Shown one piece after another: positions 33,476 through 44,109 of a stretch of DNA of 64,000 bases. The position numbers and the translations under genes were made by a program. Numbering within the stretch: the stretch's first letter is position 1; each line of letters opens with the position of its first letter. Below the pieces are notes generated by a model. The model was not told the DNA's origin. It worked only from the letters and a program-made list of their open reading frames with translations, and did not search any database. This DNA is from Saccharothrix sp. NRRL B-16314 (lineage in GTDB: Bacteria; Actinomycetota; Actinomycetes; Mycobacteriales; Pseudonocardiaceae). The stretch covers positions 91,044 through 155,043 of the forward strand of contig NZ_JNXC01000013.1 of the NCBI RefSeq assembly GCF_000716595.1, given 5' to 3'.

Positions 33476-34123
33476 TCAGTGCTGCAGGGGGAAGCCGCCG
33501 CCGATGCCCCGCCAGGCGAGGTTCGAGATCAGGGCGACCGCGTCCTCCTTGGCGAGCTGGCGGTCGTCCGCGAGCCACGCACGTGCCGTGACCTGCGACA
33601 AGCCGACCAAGCCGACCGCGAGCAGCCGGGCCCGGTGCTCGTCGAGGCCCGCGTCGGCGGTGATGGTGTCGGTGATGGCCTCGACGCTGTCCGTCGTCGC
33701 CCGCTCGACCGCGCGCGCCACCGCGGGCTCGCTGCGCAGGTCCGACTCGAACACCATCCGGAACGCCTGGCCCTCGCCGTCCACGAAGTCGTAGAACGCG
33801 GCGACCGCGGCCTTCACCCGCTGCTTGTTGTCCGTCGTGGACGCCAGCGCGCCGCGCACGCGGTTCACCAGCTCGTCCACGTGGGACTCCAGCAGCGCCA
33901 TGTAGAGCTCGAGCTTGCCGGGGAAGTGCTGGTAGAGCACCGGCTTGCTGACTCCCGCGCGTTCGGCGATCTCGTCCATCGCGGCGGCGTGGTAGCCGTT
34001 GGTCACGAACACGTCCTGCGCCGCGGCCAGCAACTGGGCACGTCGAGCGGTGCGTGGGAGCCGTACACCCCGCCCCGCCGCGCCGCCGTGGTGCCCGACC
34101 GCAGTCTGGGCCGTCTCCGTCAT
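33476..34123 (-). CDS. TetR-family regulator
   Basis: A 215-aa TetR protein. Helix-turn-helix at about 25-65: RRAQLLAAAQDVFVTNGYHAAAMDEIAERAG is too long to quote in full but ends in GVSKPVLYQHF, the classic recognition helix. ATG 34123 has GGAGG a few bases upstream; the open frame extends to 34342 without a better signal. The position next to DUF3152 and moeZ matches Rv3208 of M. tuberculosis. It is divergent from a hydrolase gene and may control it. Confidence 0.85.
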   Translation of the reverse strand: MTETAQTAVGHHGGAAGRGVRLPRTARRAQLLAAAQDVFVTNGYHAAAMDEIAERAGVSKPVLYQHFPGKLELYMALLESHVDELVNRVRGALASTTDNKQRVKAAVAAFYDFVDGEGQAFRMVFESDLRSEPAVARAVERATTDSVEAITDTITADAGLDEHRARLLAVGLVGLSQVTARAWLADDRQLAKEDAVALISNLAWRGIGGGFPLQH

Positions 34124-34213
34124 GGTGCCTCCAGCCAACCAACTCATCGCGGAACCGGAAAGGGGTTGCCCCTCACGGCTCGTCGGCAACCTTACTCGCT
34201 GGTAGCAGTGTTG

Positions 34214-34228
34214 CGGGAAAGCTTCCCG
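34214..34228. promoter_or_regulatory. Candidate TetR operator CGGGAAAGCTTCCCG
   Basis: CGGGAA-AGC-TTCCCG is a 15-bp palindrome in the 136-nt gap between the divergent TetR and hydrolase genes, 32 nt upstream of the hydrolase start. Confidence 0.45.
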
Positions 34229-34259
34229 TTTCGTAGGACGTTCGAGCAGGCATCCTGGG

Positions 34260-35246
34260 GTGGTGACCGAGACCCTGGAGGCGCGCCGAACCGCCATCAC
34301 CCACGTGCCCCTGTCCACCGCGCCACTACCTCCGCTGGACACAACGATCGAGCCGTGGCCCGGTGACTACGTCGAGATCAGCGGTCACCGGGTGCACGTC
34401 CGGCGCACGCCCGGACCGACCGGGTCCACCGCCGTCTACGTGCACGGACTGGGTGGCTCGTCGACGAACTGGACCGACCTCGCCGCGCAGTTGCGCGGGC
34501 ACGTCGACGGCCACGCGCTCGACCTGCCGGGGTTCGGCCGGTCCGAGCCGATCGACGGCTACGACTTCCGGATGGCCACCCACGCGCGGGTGGTGGTCGA
34601 GTACATCGAGTCGCTCGGTCGTGGGCCGGTGCACCTGTTCGGGAACTCCATGGGCGGCGCGATCACGTTGATGGCCGCCACCGCCCGCCCCGACCTGGTG
34701 CGCACCCTGACCCTGGTCTCGCCCGCCGTGCCGGACCTGCGGCCGAGCCTGCGCCGGGTGTCGGACCGGCGGCTGCCGCTGGCGTTCCTGCCGGTCGTCG
34801 GGTCGCGGGTGCGGGAGCAGTTGGCCGCCGTGACGCCGCGTGAGCGCACTCACCAAATGCTCCGGCTGTGCTTCGCGGAGCCCCATTCCGTACCACCGCA
34901 CCGCATCGCGCAGAGTGACCACGAGTACACCGAGCGGTCCGCGCAGGCGTGGGCGGGCAACGCGCTGAGCCGCAGCACGATCGACCTGATCCGCACGTGG
35001 CTGGTGCCGAGGTCGAAGTCGATGTGGCTGCTGCCGCCGAAGATCGCCGCGCCGACGCTGGTGGTGTGGGGGACCGAGGACCGGCTGGTCAGCGTGCGGA
35101 AAGCGCCCAGGGTGGCCAGGCTGATCCCGCGCGGGAGGCTGCTCGTGCTGCCGCGCACGGGGCACGTGGCGCAGATGGAGCGGCCGGTGTCGGTGGCCCG
35201 TGCCGTGGTGGGCATGTGGGAAGCGGTCGAGCGGCAGGAGTGGTGA
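34260..35246 (+). CDS. Alpha/beta hydrolase
   Basis: A 328-aa hydrolase: YVHGLGGSSTNW, LDLPGFGRS, nucleophile elbow GNSMGG (Asn instead of His in the first position), acid in WGTEDRLV and His in RTGHVAQME. GTG 34260 is used; GTG 34263 is one codon further. It is divergent from the TetR gene and 90 nt upstream of DUF3152. Substrate unknown. Confidence 0.82.
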   Translation: MVTETLEARRTAITHVPLSTAPLPPLDTTIEPWPGDYVEISGHRVHVRRTPGPTGSTAVYVHGLGGSSTNWTDLAAQLRGHVDGHALDLPGFGRSEPIDGYDFRMATHARVVVEYIESLGRGPVHLFGNSMGGAITLMAATARPDLVRTLTLVSPAVPDLRPSLRRVSDRRLPLAFLPVVGSRVREQLAAVTPRERTHQMLRLCFAEPHSVPPHRIAQSDHEYTERSAQAWAGNALSRSTIDLIRTWLVPRSKSMWLLPPKIAAPTLVVWGTEDRLVSVRKAPRVARLIPRGRLLVLPRTGHVAQMERPVSVARAVVGMWEAVERQEW

Positions 35247-35336
35247 CGACCGGTGACGTCGGCCGGTCGGCCCGCCGGTGACGCGCTGGTCACGTGGAAT
35301 CCGACATGGGGGTGTGGTTGTGGCACCCTGGTTGCC

Positions 35337-36377
35337 GTGAACCGGACGTCGCAGGGCGAGCGTGACGCGCCGCCGTCCGCTGATGACCGGCCGCCCCCGG
35401 CCGAAGACCGCTATCGCCGCGGTGCGCGCAGGACCGGCGCCGAGCCGCTGGCCGCGTCCTGGGAACCGGCCGGCCCCAGGCACCGCAAGCGCCGCAAGGG
35501 CGTGCGCGGGTTGATCACGAGCTACGGCTGGCGGATCTACGCCGTGCCCGTGCTCCTCGTGCTGACGGCACTGGTCGTGCTGGACACCGCCGCGCCGACG
35601 AACGGCGACGAGCTGGCCGGCGCCCCGACCGATGCCGGCACGGGCGCACCCGCGCCGACGAGCGCCTCCGGTCCGCCCGAGGCCACCGAGAAGCCGCCGC
35701 CCGAGATCGACTTGAAGAACTTCCCGACGGCGCAGCTGCCGGACGGCCCGAAGTTCTCCGAGCAGGGCGCGGGCACGTTCGCGGTCATCCCGGGCACGAC
35801 GCCGCAGACGGGCAACGGGAGGCTGTACCGGTACGCCGTCGCCATCGAGGACGGCGTCGAGCCCGGCGACTACGGCGGTGACCGCGAGGCGTTCGCCCGG
35901 ACGGTCGACGGCTTCCTGGCCGACCCGCGCAGCTGGGTCGGCACCGGCACGGCCGCCCTGCAGCGGGTCGCGGCCGAGGGTGACGACGTCGACTTCACCG
36001 TCGCCCTGACCACCACGAACACCTCGCACGCGCTGTGCGGGTTCTCCATCCAGTTCGAGGCGTCGTGCTGGCACCGGCCGAGCGGTCGGGTGATCATCAA
36101 CACGGCCCGCTGGGTGCGCGGTGCGAAGGCCTACGGCAACGACATCAGCGGCTACCGGACGTACGCCATCAACCACGAGGTCGGGCACGCCCTGGGCAAC
36201 CCGCACGTGGGCTGCGCGGTCGAGGGTGGGTTCGCCCCGGTGATGATGCAGCAGTCGTTCGGCGTGGCCAACGACTACGTCGCGCAGCTCAACTCCGTCC
36301 CCGGTGGCGACCGCACGGCCGTGGCGGCCGACGGCAAGGTGTGCAAGCCGAACCCGTTCCCCGTCGCACCCCAGTAG
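35337..36377 (+). CDS. DUF3152 predicted zinc metalloprotease, membrane anchored
   Basis: A 346-aa protein: charged cytoplasmic N-terminus with RHRKRRKGVR, one membrane helix (about 68-86), a Pro/Ala/Thr-rich linker, and an extracytoplasmic domain with the zincin motif HEVGHALG at about 280-287 and further ligands in NPHVGC. Cys residues in CGFSIQFEASC probably form a disulfide. It corresponds to Rv3207c by motif and position upstream of moeZ. GTG 35337 follows the hydrolase by 90 nt; the frame is open earlier. Confidence 0.8.
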   Translation: MNRTSQGERDAPPSADDRPPPAEDRYRRGARRTGAEPLAASWEPAGPRHRKRRKGVRGLITSYGWRIYAVPVLLVLTALVVLDTAAPTNGDELAGAPTDAGTGAPAPTSASGPPEATEKPPPEIDLKNFPTAQLPDGPKFSEQGAGTFAVIPGTTPQTGNGRLYRYAVAIEDGVEPGDYGGDREAFARTVDGFLADPRSWVGTGTAALQRVAAEGDDVDFTVALTTTNTSHALCGFSIQFEASCWHRPSGRVIINTARWVRGAKAYGNDISGYRTYAINHEVGHALGNPHVGCAVEGGFAPVMMQQSFGVANDYVAQLNSVPGGDRTAVAADGKVCKPNPFPVAPQ

Positions 36378-36510
36378 CCGCAGTAGCCGCAGCAAGCGCG
36401 GGTGGGACAGCCGCGTCCCGCGCCTTGGGACGACTTCCCATCGGGGAAGACGGACGGGCAGGCTGGCGTTGTCCGTCTGTACAGGACATGTTTCGTCGAG
36501 GAGGACTCAG

Positions 36511-37683
36511 ATGGCGCTTCCGCCGCTCGTGGAGCCCGCAGCGGAGCTGACCAAGGAGGAAGTCGCGCGGTACAGCCGCCACCTGATCATCCCGGATGTC
36601 GGGGTCGACGGGCAGAAGCGGCTGAAGAACGCGAAGGTCCTGGTCGTCGGCGCGGGCGGGCTGGGCAGCCCGGCCCTGCTGTACCTGGCCGCGGCGGGTG
36701 TCGGCACGCTGGGCGTGGTCGACTTCGACATCGTCGACGAGTCGAACCTCCAGCGGCAGGTCATCCACGGTCAGTCCGACATCGGCAAGCCGAAGGCCGA
36801 GTCGGCGCGGGACTCGGTGGCCGAGATCAACCCGTTCGTGAAGGTGGTGCTGCACCAGACCCACCTGAACTCGGAGAACGCGCTCGACATCTTCCGGGAC
36901 TACGACCTGATCCTGGACGGCACGGACAACTTCGCCACCAGGTACCTGGTCAACGACGCGGCCGTGCTGCTCGGCAAGCCGTACGTGTGGGGCTCGATCT
37001 TCCGGTTCGAGGGCCAGGTCAGCGTGTTCTGGGAGGACGCGCCGAACGGCCAGGGCCTGAACTACCGCGACCTCTACCCCGAGCCGCCGCCGCCCGGCAT
37101 GGTGCCGTCGTGCGCCGAGGGCGGCGTGCTGGGCGTGCTGTGCGCGTCGATCGGCTCGATCATGGTGACCGAGGCGATCAAGCTGCTGACCGGCATCGGA
37201 GACCCGCTGCTGGGCCGGCTCATGGTGTACGACGCCCTGGAGATGTCCTACCGGACCATCAAGATCCGCAAGGACCCGGAGAGCATCAAGATCACCGAGT
37301 TGATCGACTACGACGCGTTCTGCGGTGTGGTGTCGGACGACGCCCAGCAGGCCGCGGCGGGCAACACGATCACGCCGCTCGAGCTGAAGCAGAAGCAGGA
37401 CGGCGGGGAGGACTTCCTCCTGGTCGACGTCCGCGAGCCGCACGAGTACGAGATCGTGAAGATCCCGGGCTCGGTGCTCATCCCGAAGGACCGCATCCTG
37501 TCGGGTGAGGCGTTCGCCGAGCTGCCGCAGGACAAGCCGCTCGTGCTGCACTGCAAGTCCGGCGCCCGCTCGGCGGAGGCGCTGGCCGCGCTGCACAAGG
37601 CCGGGTTCAAGGACGCCGTGCACGTGGGCGGCGGCGTGCTCGCCTGGGCCCGCGAGGTCGACCCCTCGCTGCCGACGTACTGA
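36511..37683 (+). CDS. moeZ: Adenylyltransferase/sulfurtransferase MoeZ
   Basis: A 390-aa fusion of an E1-like adenylating domain and a C-terminal rhodanese. ATP site GAGGLGSP at 48-55, the PSCAEGG segment with the E1-type Cys, and the rhodanese loop CKSGARS with Cys348. MoeZ activates the C-terminal Gly of sulfur carriers (MoaD, ThiS, CysO) and transfers sulfur to them, so it feeds molybdopterin, thiamine and cysteine pathways. The molybdenum-dependent nasA lies downstream. ATG 36511 has GAGGAGGAC upstream. Confidence 0.92.
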   Translation: MALPPLVEPAAELTKEEVARYSRHLIIPDVGVDGQKRLKNAKVLVVGAGGLGSPALLYLAAAGVGTLGVVDFDIVDESNLQRQVIHGQSDIGKPKAESARDSVAEINPFVKVVLHQTHLNSENALDIFRDYDLILDGTDNFATRYLVNDAAVLLGKPYVWGSIFRFEGQVSVFWEDAPNGQGLNYRDLYPEPPPPGMVPSCAEGGVLGVLCASIGSIMVTEAIKLLTGIGDPLLGRLMVYDALEMSYRTIKIRKDPESIKITELIDYDAFCGVVSDDAQQAAAGNTITPLELKQKQDGGEDFLLVDVREPHEYEIVKIPGSVLIPKDRILSGEAFAELPQDKPLVLHCKSGARSAEALAALHKAGFKDAVHVGGGVLAWAREVDPSLPTY

Positions 37684-37691
37684 TCCACGAC

Positions 37692-37729
37692 CGACGCCGG
37701 GGCTGCCTTCCGAGGCCGCCCCGGCGTCG
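37692..37729. terminator. 12-bp perfect hairpin terminator of moeZ
   Basis: CGACGCCGGGGC (37692-37703) pairs with GCCCCGGCGTCG (37718-37729) with a 14-nt loop, 8 nt after the moeZ stop. Confidence 0.75.
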
Positions 37730-37734
37730 TGCTG

Positions 37735-38060
37735 TCACGGCTCGCTCACCTCGGCCAGGAACAGCAGCAGGCCGGTGGCGCGGTGGTGGACGGCCATGAT
37801 CTCGACGTGCGCGTTCTCGTCCAGCACGAGCCGCCTGTCGACGTCACGGCGTCTTCGCCGGCCGCGATGGCGAGCAGTTTCGCCGTCCGCTCGACGTCGG
37901 AGCCCAGCACCCTGGCCACGGCGACTCCCGTGTCCTCGCCCGCCACGCCGGTGGCGCCGCACAGCGCGGCGGCGACCGGGAACGGCGACCAGCACCGGTT
38001 GCCGGTGGGCAGCTTGCGGTGCAGGGCTAGCGCGAACGCGGCGTGCGTGGCGTCGGTCAC
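37735..38060 (-). pseudogene. Truncated and frameshifted serpin relic
   Basis: From GTG 38060 the frame reads a serpin-like start (FALALHRKLP, then NRCWSPFPVAAALCGA). After about 70 codons the match moves to another frame, which ends HHRATGLLLFLAEVSEP, the pattern of the serpin C-terminus (normally FLFLIRD.TG.VLF.GRV.DP). The switch lies near the sequence GACGCCGTGACGTCGACAGG. Even with the frame repaired only about 108 codons remain, against about 380 in a serpin, so the middle and the reactive-centre loop are missing. This is a decayed gene, although a sequencing error could account for the frameshift alone. Confidence 0.55.
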
Positions 38061-38174
38061 AAATGACTCCCCGTGCGAGACCGCATTATTGCGGTTAGGC
38101 CGAACGCGTGGACACCACGCGTTTCGGCGCCGGAGGTCCACCAACGGAAGGCCTCGTGCAGGTAGCGTGCCGGC

Positions 38175-38972
38175 GTGACCCCATCTCCGGAGCCGCCACC
38201 GTCGCACGTGCGCGCCGCTTTCGGCGCGCGGGACGCCGAGCCGGAGTTGATCGACGGCGGTCCGGTGTGGCGGTGCGGTGACGCGGCCATCCGCCCGGCG
38301 GGCAAGCCGGCCGAGGCCACCTGGGTCGCCAAGACGCTCGACACGCTCGACGTCGAGAACCTGCGCGTCGCCCGCCCCCTGAGGTCGACCGACGGCCGGT
38401 ACGTCGTCGGCGGCTGGGCGGCGACCAAGTACCTGTCCGGCCGGGCCGAGCCGCGGCACGACGAGGTCGTGGACCTCGCCGTGAAGCTCCACCGGGCGAC
38501 CGCCGAGCTGACCAGGCCGCGGTTCCTCGACGCGCGCACCGACCTGTTCGCCACCGCCGACCGCTGCGCGTGGGACGAGGAGCGGGCCGACCTCGACCCG
38601 GACCTCGGTGGCCGGCTGTTCGAGTTGTGCGCGGCCTACCGCAAGCCCGTCACGCTCAAGCCCCAGGTCGTGCACGGCGACCTGTTCGGCAACGTGCTGT
38701 TCGCCGGCGACGCGGCCCCCGCGATCATCGACTTCGTCGCCTACTGGCGCCCCGGCCCGTACGGCGCGGCGGTCGTCGTGGTCGACGCGATGGCCTGGGG
38801 TGGCGCGGATCACGGCATCCTCCAGCGCTGGGCGCACCTGGAGGAGTGGCCGCAGATCCTCCTGCGGGCGACCCTGTTCCGCCTCGCGGTCCACGCCCTG
38901 CACCCCCGTTCGAGCAGACAATCTCTCGTCGGGCTGGAGCGGGTGGCCGCCCGCGTCGTCGAATCGCTGTGA
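38175..38972 (+). CDS. TIGR02569-type phosphotransferase-like protein
   Basis: A 265-aa kinase-fold protein. Catalytic loop VVHGDLFGNVLF and metal segment APAIIDFVAYW; the N-lobe is short (VWRCGDAAIRPA), the layout of the actinobacterial TIGR02569 family, found next to moeZ in mycobacteria (Rv3205c). Substrate unknown. GTG 38175 is the start. After it the order departs from mycobacteria, with the nitrate genes following. Confidence 0.75.
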   Translation: MTPSPEPPPSHVRAAFGARDAEPELIDGGPVWRCGDAAIRPAGKPAEATWVAKTLDTLDVENLRVARPLRSTDGRYVVGGWAATKYLSGRAEPRHDEVVDLAVKLHRATAELTRPRFLDARTDLFATADRCAWDEERADLDPDLGGRLFELCAAYRKPVTLKPQVVHGDLFGNVLFAGDAAPAIIDFVAYWRPGPYGAAVVVVDAMAWGGADHGILQRWAHLEEWPQILLRATLFRLAVHALHPRSSRQSLVGLERVAARVVESL

Positions 38973-39067
38973 CCTCACCCTCAGCGCGGGCGTGCTGAGC
39001 AGTCAAGTTCGCGCGGACGAAACATCCTGCGTTTTGCCGTTAACAGGGTGTTCTTACCGTCAGACGC

Positions 39068-41094
<2,027 letters not shown>

Positions 41095-41098
<4 letters not shown>

Positions 41099-42537
41099 GG
41101 AACGTTGTCATCGTGGGCTACGGCATGGCCGGGGCCCGGCTGGCCGACGAGATCCGCCGCCGCGACCCGAAGGCGGAACGGGTCGCGGTGACCGTGCTGG
41201 GCGACGAGTCGCACCCCGCGTACAACCGGGTGCTGCTGTCCAGCGTGGTCGCCGGGTCGCTCACGCCGGAGGCCGTGCGGCTGCACGAACCGGACTGGGC
41301 CGCCAGGCACCACGTCGACCTGCGGCTGGGCGGGTCGGTCACCAAGATCGACCGGACCCGGCGGGTCGTGCACGTGGACGACGACGAGGTGCCGTACGAC
41401 TCGCTCGTGCTGGCCACCGGCGCGCGGTCGTGGGTGCCGCCGACCGACGGGCTGCTGGACGGCAACGGCGACCTGGCGTCCGGCGTCGTGGCGTTCCGCT
41501 CGCTGGACGACTGCGCCCGGATCGTGGCCAAGGCCTCGCCGGGTACGCCGGTCGCGGTGCTCGGCGGCGGGCTGCTCGGGCTGGAGGCCGCGCGCGGCCT
41601 GGCCGGTCGGGGCTGCCTGGTGACCGTCGTGCACCCGGTGGGGCACCTGATGGAACGGCAGCTCGACCCGGGCGCGGGCCGGGTGCTGGCCACCACGTTG
41701 CAGGGCCTCGGCATCGAGTTCCGGCTCGGCGTCCTGGCCACCGGGTACACGCCCGGCGAGGGGCTGGAGCTGAACGACGGCACGCACGTGCCCGCCGACC
41801 TCGTCGTCGTGTCGGCGGGGGTGCGCGCGGAGACCGGGCTCGCCGAGCAGGCGGGCATCGACGTCGACCGGGGCGTGCTGGTGGACGACGCGCTGCGCAG
41901 CAGCGACCCGAGGGTGCACGCCATCGGCGACTGCGCCCAGCACGTCGGCACGGTGTCCGGCCTGGTCCAGCCCGCGTGGGAGCAGGCCGCCGTGCTCGCG
42001 GACCGGCTCACCGGCGCGGCACCGGCCGCCCGCTACGCCGGTACCACCGTCGTGACCAGGCTCAAGGCCCGTGACGTCGACCTGGCCGCGTTGGGCGACG
42101 TGCACGCGGACGTCGACTCGGTGGACGACGAGGTGCTGTGCTTCCAGGACCCGGCGCGCGGCCGTTACGCGAAGCTCGTGCTGCGCGGTGACAAGGTGAC
42201 GGGCGCGATCGTGCTCGGCGCGCCGGACGCGGCAGCGGCCATCACCCAGCTGTTCGACCGCGGCCTGCCCGCGCCGACCGACCGGCTCGCGCTGCTGCTG
42301 GGCCGCGCGCTGCCCGCGGAGAACGAGGCCAGCCCGGCCGACCTGCCCGCGTCCGCGGTGGTGTGCCGGTGCAACACGGTCAGCAAGGGCCAGTTGGTCA
42401 GCGCCTGGCGCGGCGGCGCGACGACCGTGTCCGCGATCGCGGAGGTCACCCGCGCGAGCACGGGTTGCGGCGGCTGCAAGGACGCCGTCTGCGGGATCGT
42501 CGACTGGCTCGCCGCCTCACAGCCCCTGTCGGCGTGA
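41095..42537 (+). CDS. FAD-dependent reductase with BFD-type [2Fe-2S] domain, nitrate reductase electron-transfer partner
   Basis: A 480-aa flavoprotein. The N-terminal Rossmann motif is GYGMAG, a second dinucleotide-binding motif is LGGGLLGLEAA, and AIGDC closes the FAD site. The C-terminus is a bacterioferritin-ferredoxin-like domain with Cys424, Cys426, Cys458 and Cys461. It resembles the N-terminal half of NirB and NasC-type reductases and probably passes electrons from NAD(P)H or ferredoxin to NasA. The ATG overlaps the nasA stop by 4 nt. Confidence 0.85.
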
Positions 42538-42637
42538 TGTGCGGTGGAGTTGCCGTCGGCGACACCTGTCCGAACGTCGGGGTAACGGGCCGTTCCTACG
42601 GTTCCGGCAACGGGAAATCGGTGTCCGGGAGGGTCCA

Positions 42638-43990
42638 ATGAGCACAGTGGTGGAGACCGAGGGCGCGACGTCGGTGGCGAAGCGGCGCGGTCGGTGGATC
42701 GACAACTGGGAGCCGGAAGACCCGTCGTTCTGGGAGACGACCGGCAAGAGGATCGCGCGCAAGAACCTGGTCTTCTCCATCCTCGCGGAGAACCTGGGCT
42801 TCACGGTGTGGAGCCTGATGAGCATCGTCGTCGTGAGCCTCGGCTCCGTCGGCTTCGGCTTCACCGTCGGCCAGACGTTCTGGCTGCTGATCGTGCCGAA
42901 CCTGGTCGGCGCGGTGCTGCGCATCCCCTACACGTTCGCGGTGCCGAAGTTCGGCGGCCGGGCGTGGACCACGATCAGCGCCGGGCTGCTGCTGATCCCC
43001 TGCACGATGCTGGCGATCGCGGTGGCCGACCCCGGCACGCCGTACTGGTTCTTCCTGCTCACGTCGGCCGCGATGGGCTTCGGCGGCGGCAACTTCTCGT
43101 CCTCGATGGCGAACATCTCGTTCTTCTACCCGGAGGGCAAGAAGGGCCTGGCGCTCGGCCTCAACGCGGCGGGCGGCAACCTCGGCGTGGCGATGGTGCA
43201 GCTGGTCGTGCCGATCGTGATCTCGCTGGGCACGGGGATCAACCTGGCCTACGCGGCGCTGTTCTGGATGCCGTTCGTCGTGGTCGCGGCGGCGTGCGCG
43301 TGGTTCCTCATGGACAGCCTCACGCAGGCCAAGCCGGACGGCTCGTCGTACAAGAAGGCGATGTCGAACAAGCACACGTGGGTGATGTCGTTCCTCTACA
43401 TCGGCACGTTCGGCTCGTTCATCGGCTTCTCGTTCGCGTTCCCGTCGCTGATCAAGCTGAGCTTCGTGGAGTACAAGGGCTTCGTCGCGCTGGCGTTCCT
43501 CGGCGCGCTCATCGGCTCGGTGAGCCGGCCGTTCGGCGGGTGGCTGTCGGACCGGTTCGGCGGCGCGCGGATCACCATGGCGGTGTTCCTCGGCCTGGCG
43601 GTCGGCACGGTCGGCCTGCTGGTCAGCATCGAGGTCCGGAGCTTCGCGCTGTTCTTCAGCGCGTTCATCGCGCTGTTCGTGCTGGCGGGCGTCGGCAACG
43701 GCTCGACCTACCGGATGATCCCGGCCATCTTCGCCGCCCAGACCGACGACGTGCGCTCGGCGAAGCGGCAGGCCGCAGCGGTGGTCGGCATCGCGGGCGC
43801 GATCGGCGCGTTCGGCGGCGTGCTGGTGAACCTGGTCTTCAAGTTCTCGCTGGAGGGCAGCAAGACGCTCGCACCGGCGCTGACGGCGTTCCTCGTGTTC
43901 TACGGCCTCTGCATGGCCACCACCTGGTGGTTCTACATGCGTCGCAGGGTCTTCGCGCGGCGTCCGAGCCTCGCCTACGCCGGGGTGTGA
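42638..43990 (+). CDS. narK: Nitrate/nitrite transporter NarK
   Basis: A 450-aa major-facilitator protein with twelve hydrophobic helices. Nitrate-porter signatures are GFGGGNFSSSMANISFF with FYPEGKKGLALGLN following, and GVGNGSTYRMIP in the second half. It should import nitrate and perhaps export nitrite. ATG 42638 has GGGAGGG upstream. It stands 100 nt after the reductase gene and 119 nt before nirB, with a possible GlnR site between. Confidence 0.92.
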   Translation: MSTVVETEGATSVAKRRGRWIDNWEPEDPSFWETTGKRIARKNLVFSILAENLGFTVWSLMSIVVVSLGSVGFGFTVGQTFWLLIVPNLVGAVLRIPYTFAVPKFGGRAWTTISAGLLLIPCTMLAIAVADPGTPYWFFLLTSAAMGFGGGNFSSSMANISFFYPEGKKGLALGLNAAGGNLGVAMVQLVVPIVISLGTGINLAYAALFWMPFVVVAAACAWFLMDSLTQAKPDGSSYKKAMSNKHTWVMSFLYIGTFGSFIGFSFAFPSLIKLSFVEYKGFVALAFLGALIGSVSRPFGGWLSDRFGGARITMAVFLGLAVGTVGLLVSIEVRSFALFFSAFIALFVLAGVGNGSTYRMIPAIFAAQTDDVRSAKRQAAAVVGIAGAIGAFGGVLVNLVFKFSLEGSKTLAPALTAFLVFYGLCMATTWWFYMRRRVFARRPSLAYAGV

Positions 43991-44026
43991 CGCACACAAC
44001 GCTCTGAAGTGCGGCGTGAGGCTGCT

Positions 44027-44042
44027 TTAACACCTGCGCAAC
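44027..44042 (+). promoter_or_regulatory. Candidate GlnR box upstream of nirB
   Basis: TTAAC-ACCTGC-GCAAC matches the actinobacterial GlnR pattern gTnAc-n6-GaAAc at the strongly conserved positions. It lies 68 nt upstream of the nirB start, where GlnR sites of nitrite reductase operons are expected. Confidence 0.4.
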
Positions 44043-44109
44043 ATTCGCGACCTTGGCACGACACGGTGCCCGGTGAGCATTGACCCGGGCAGAAGGAGGG
44101 ATTGGTCCC

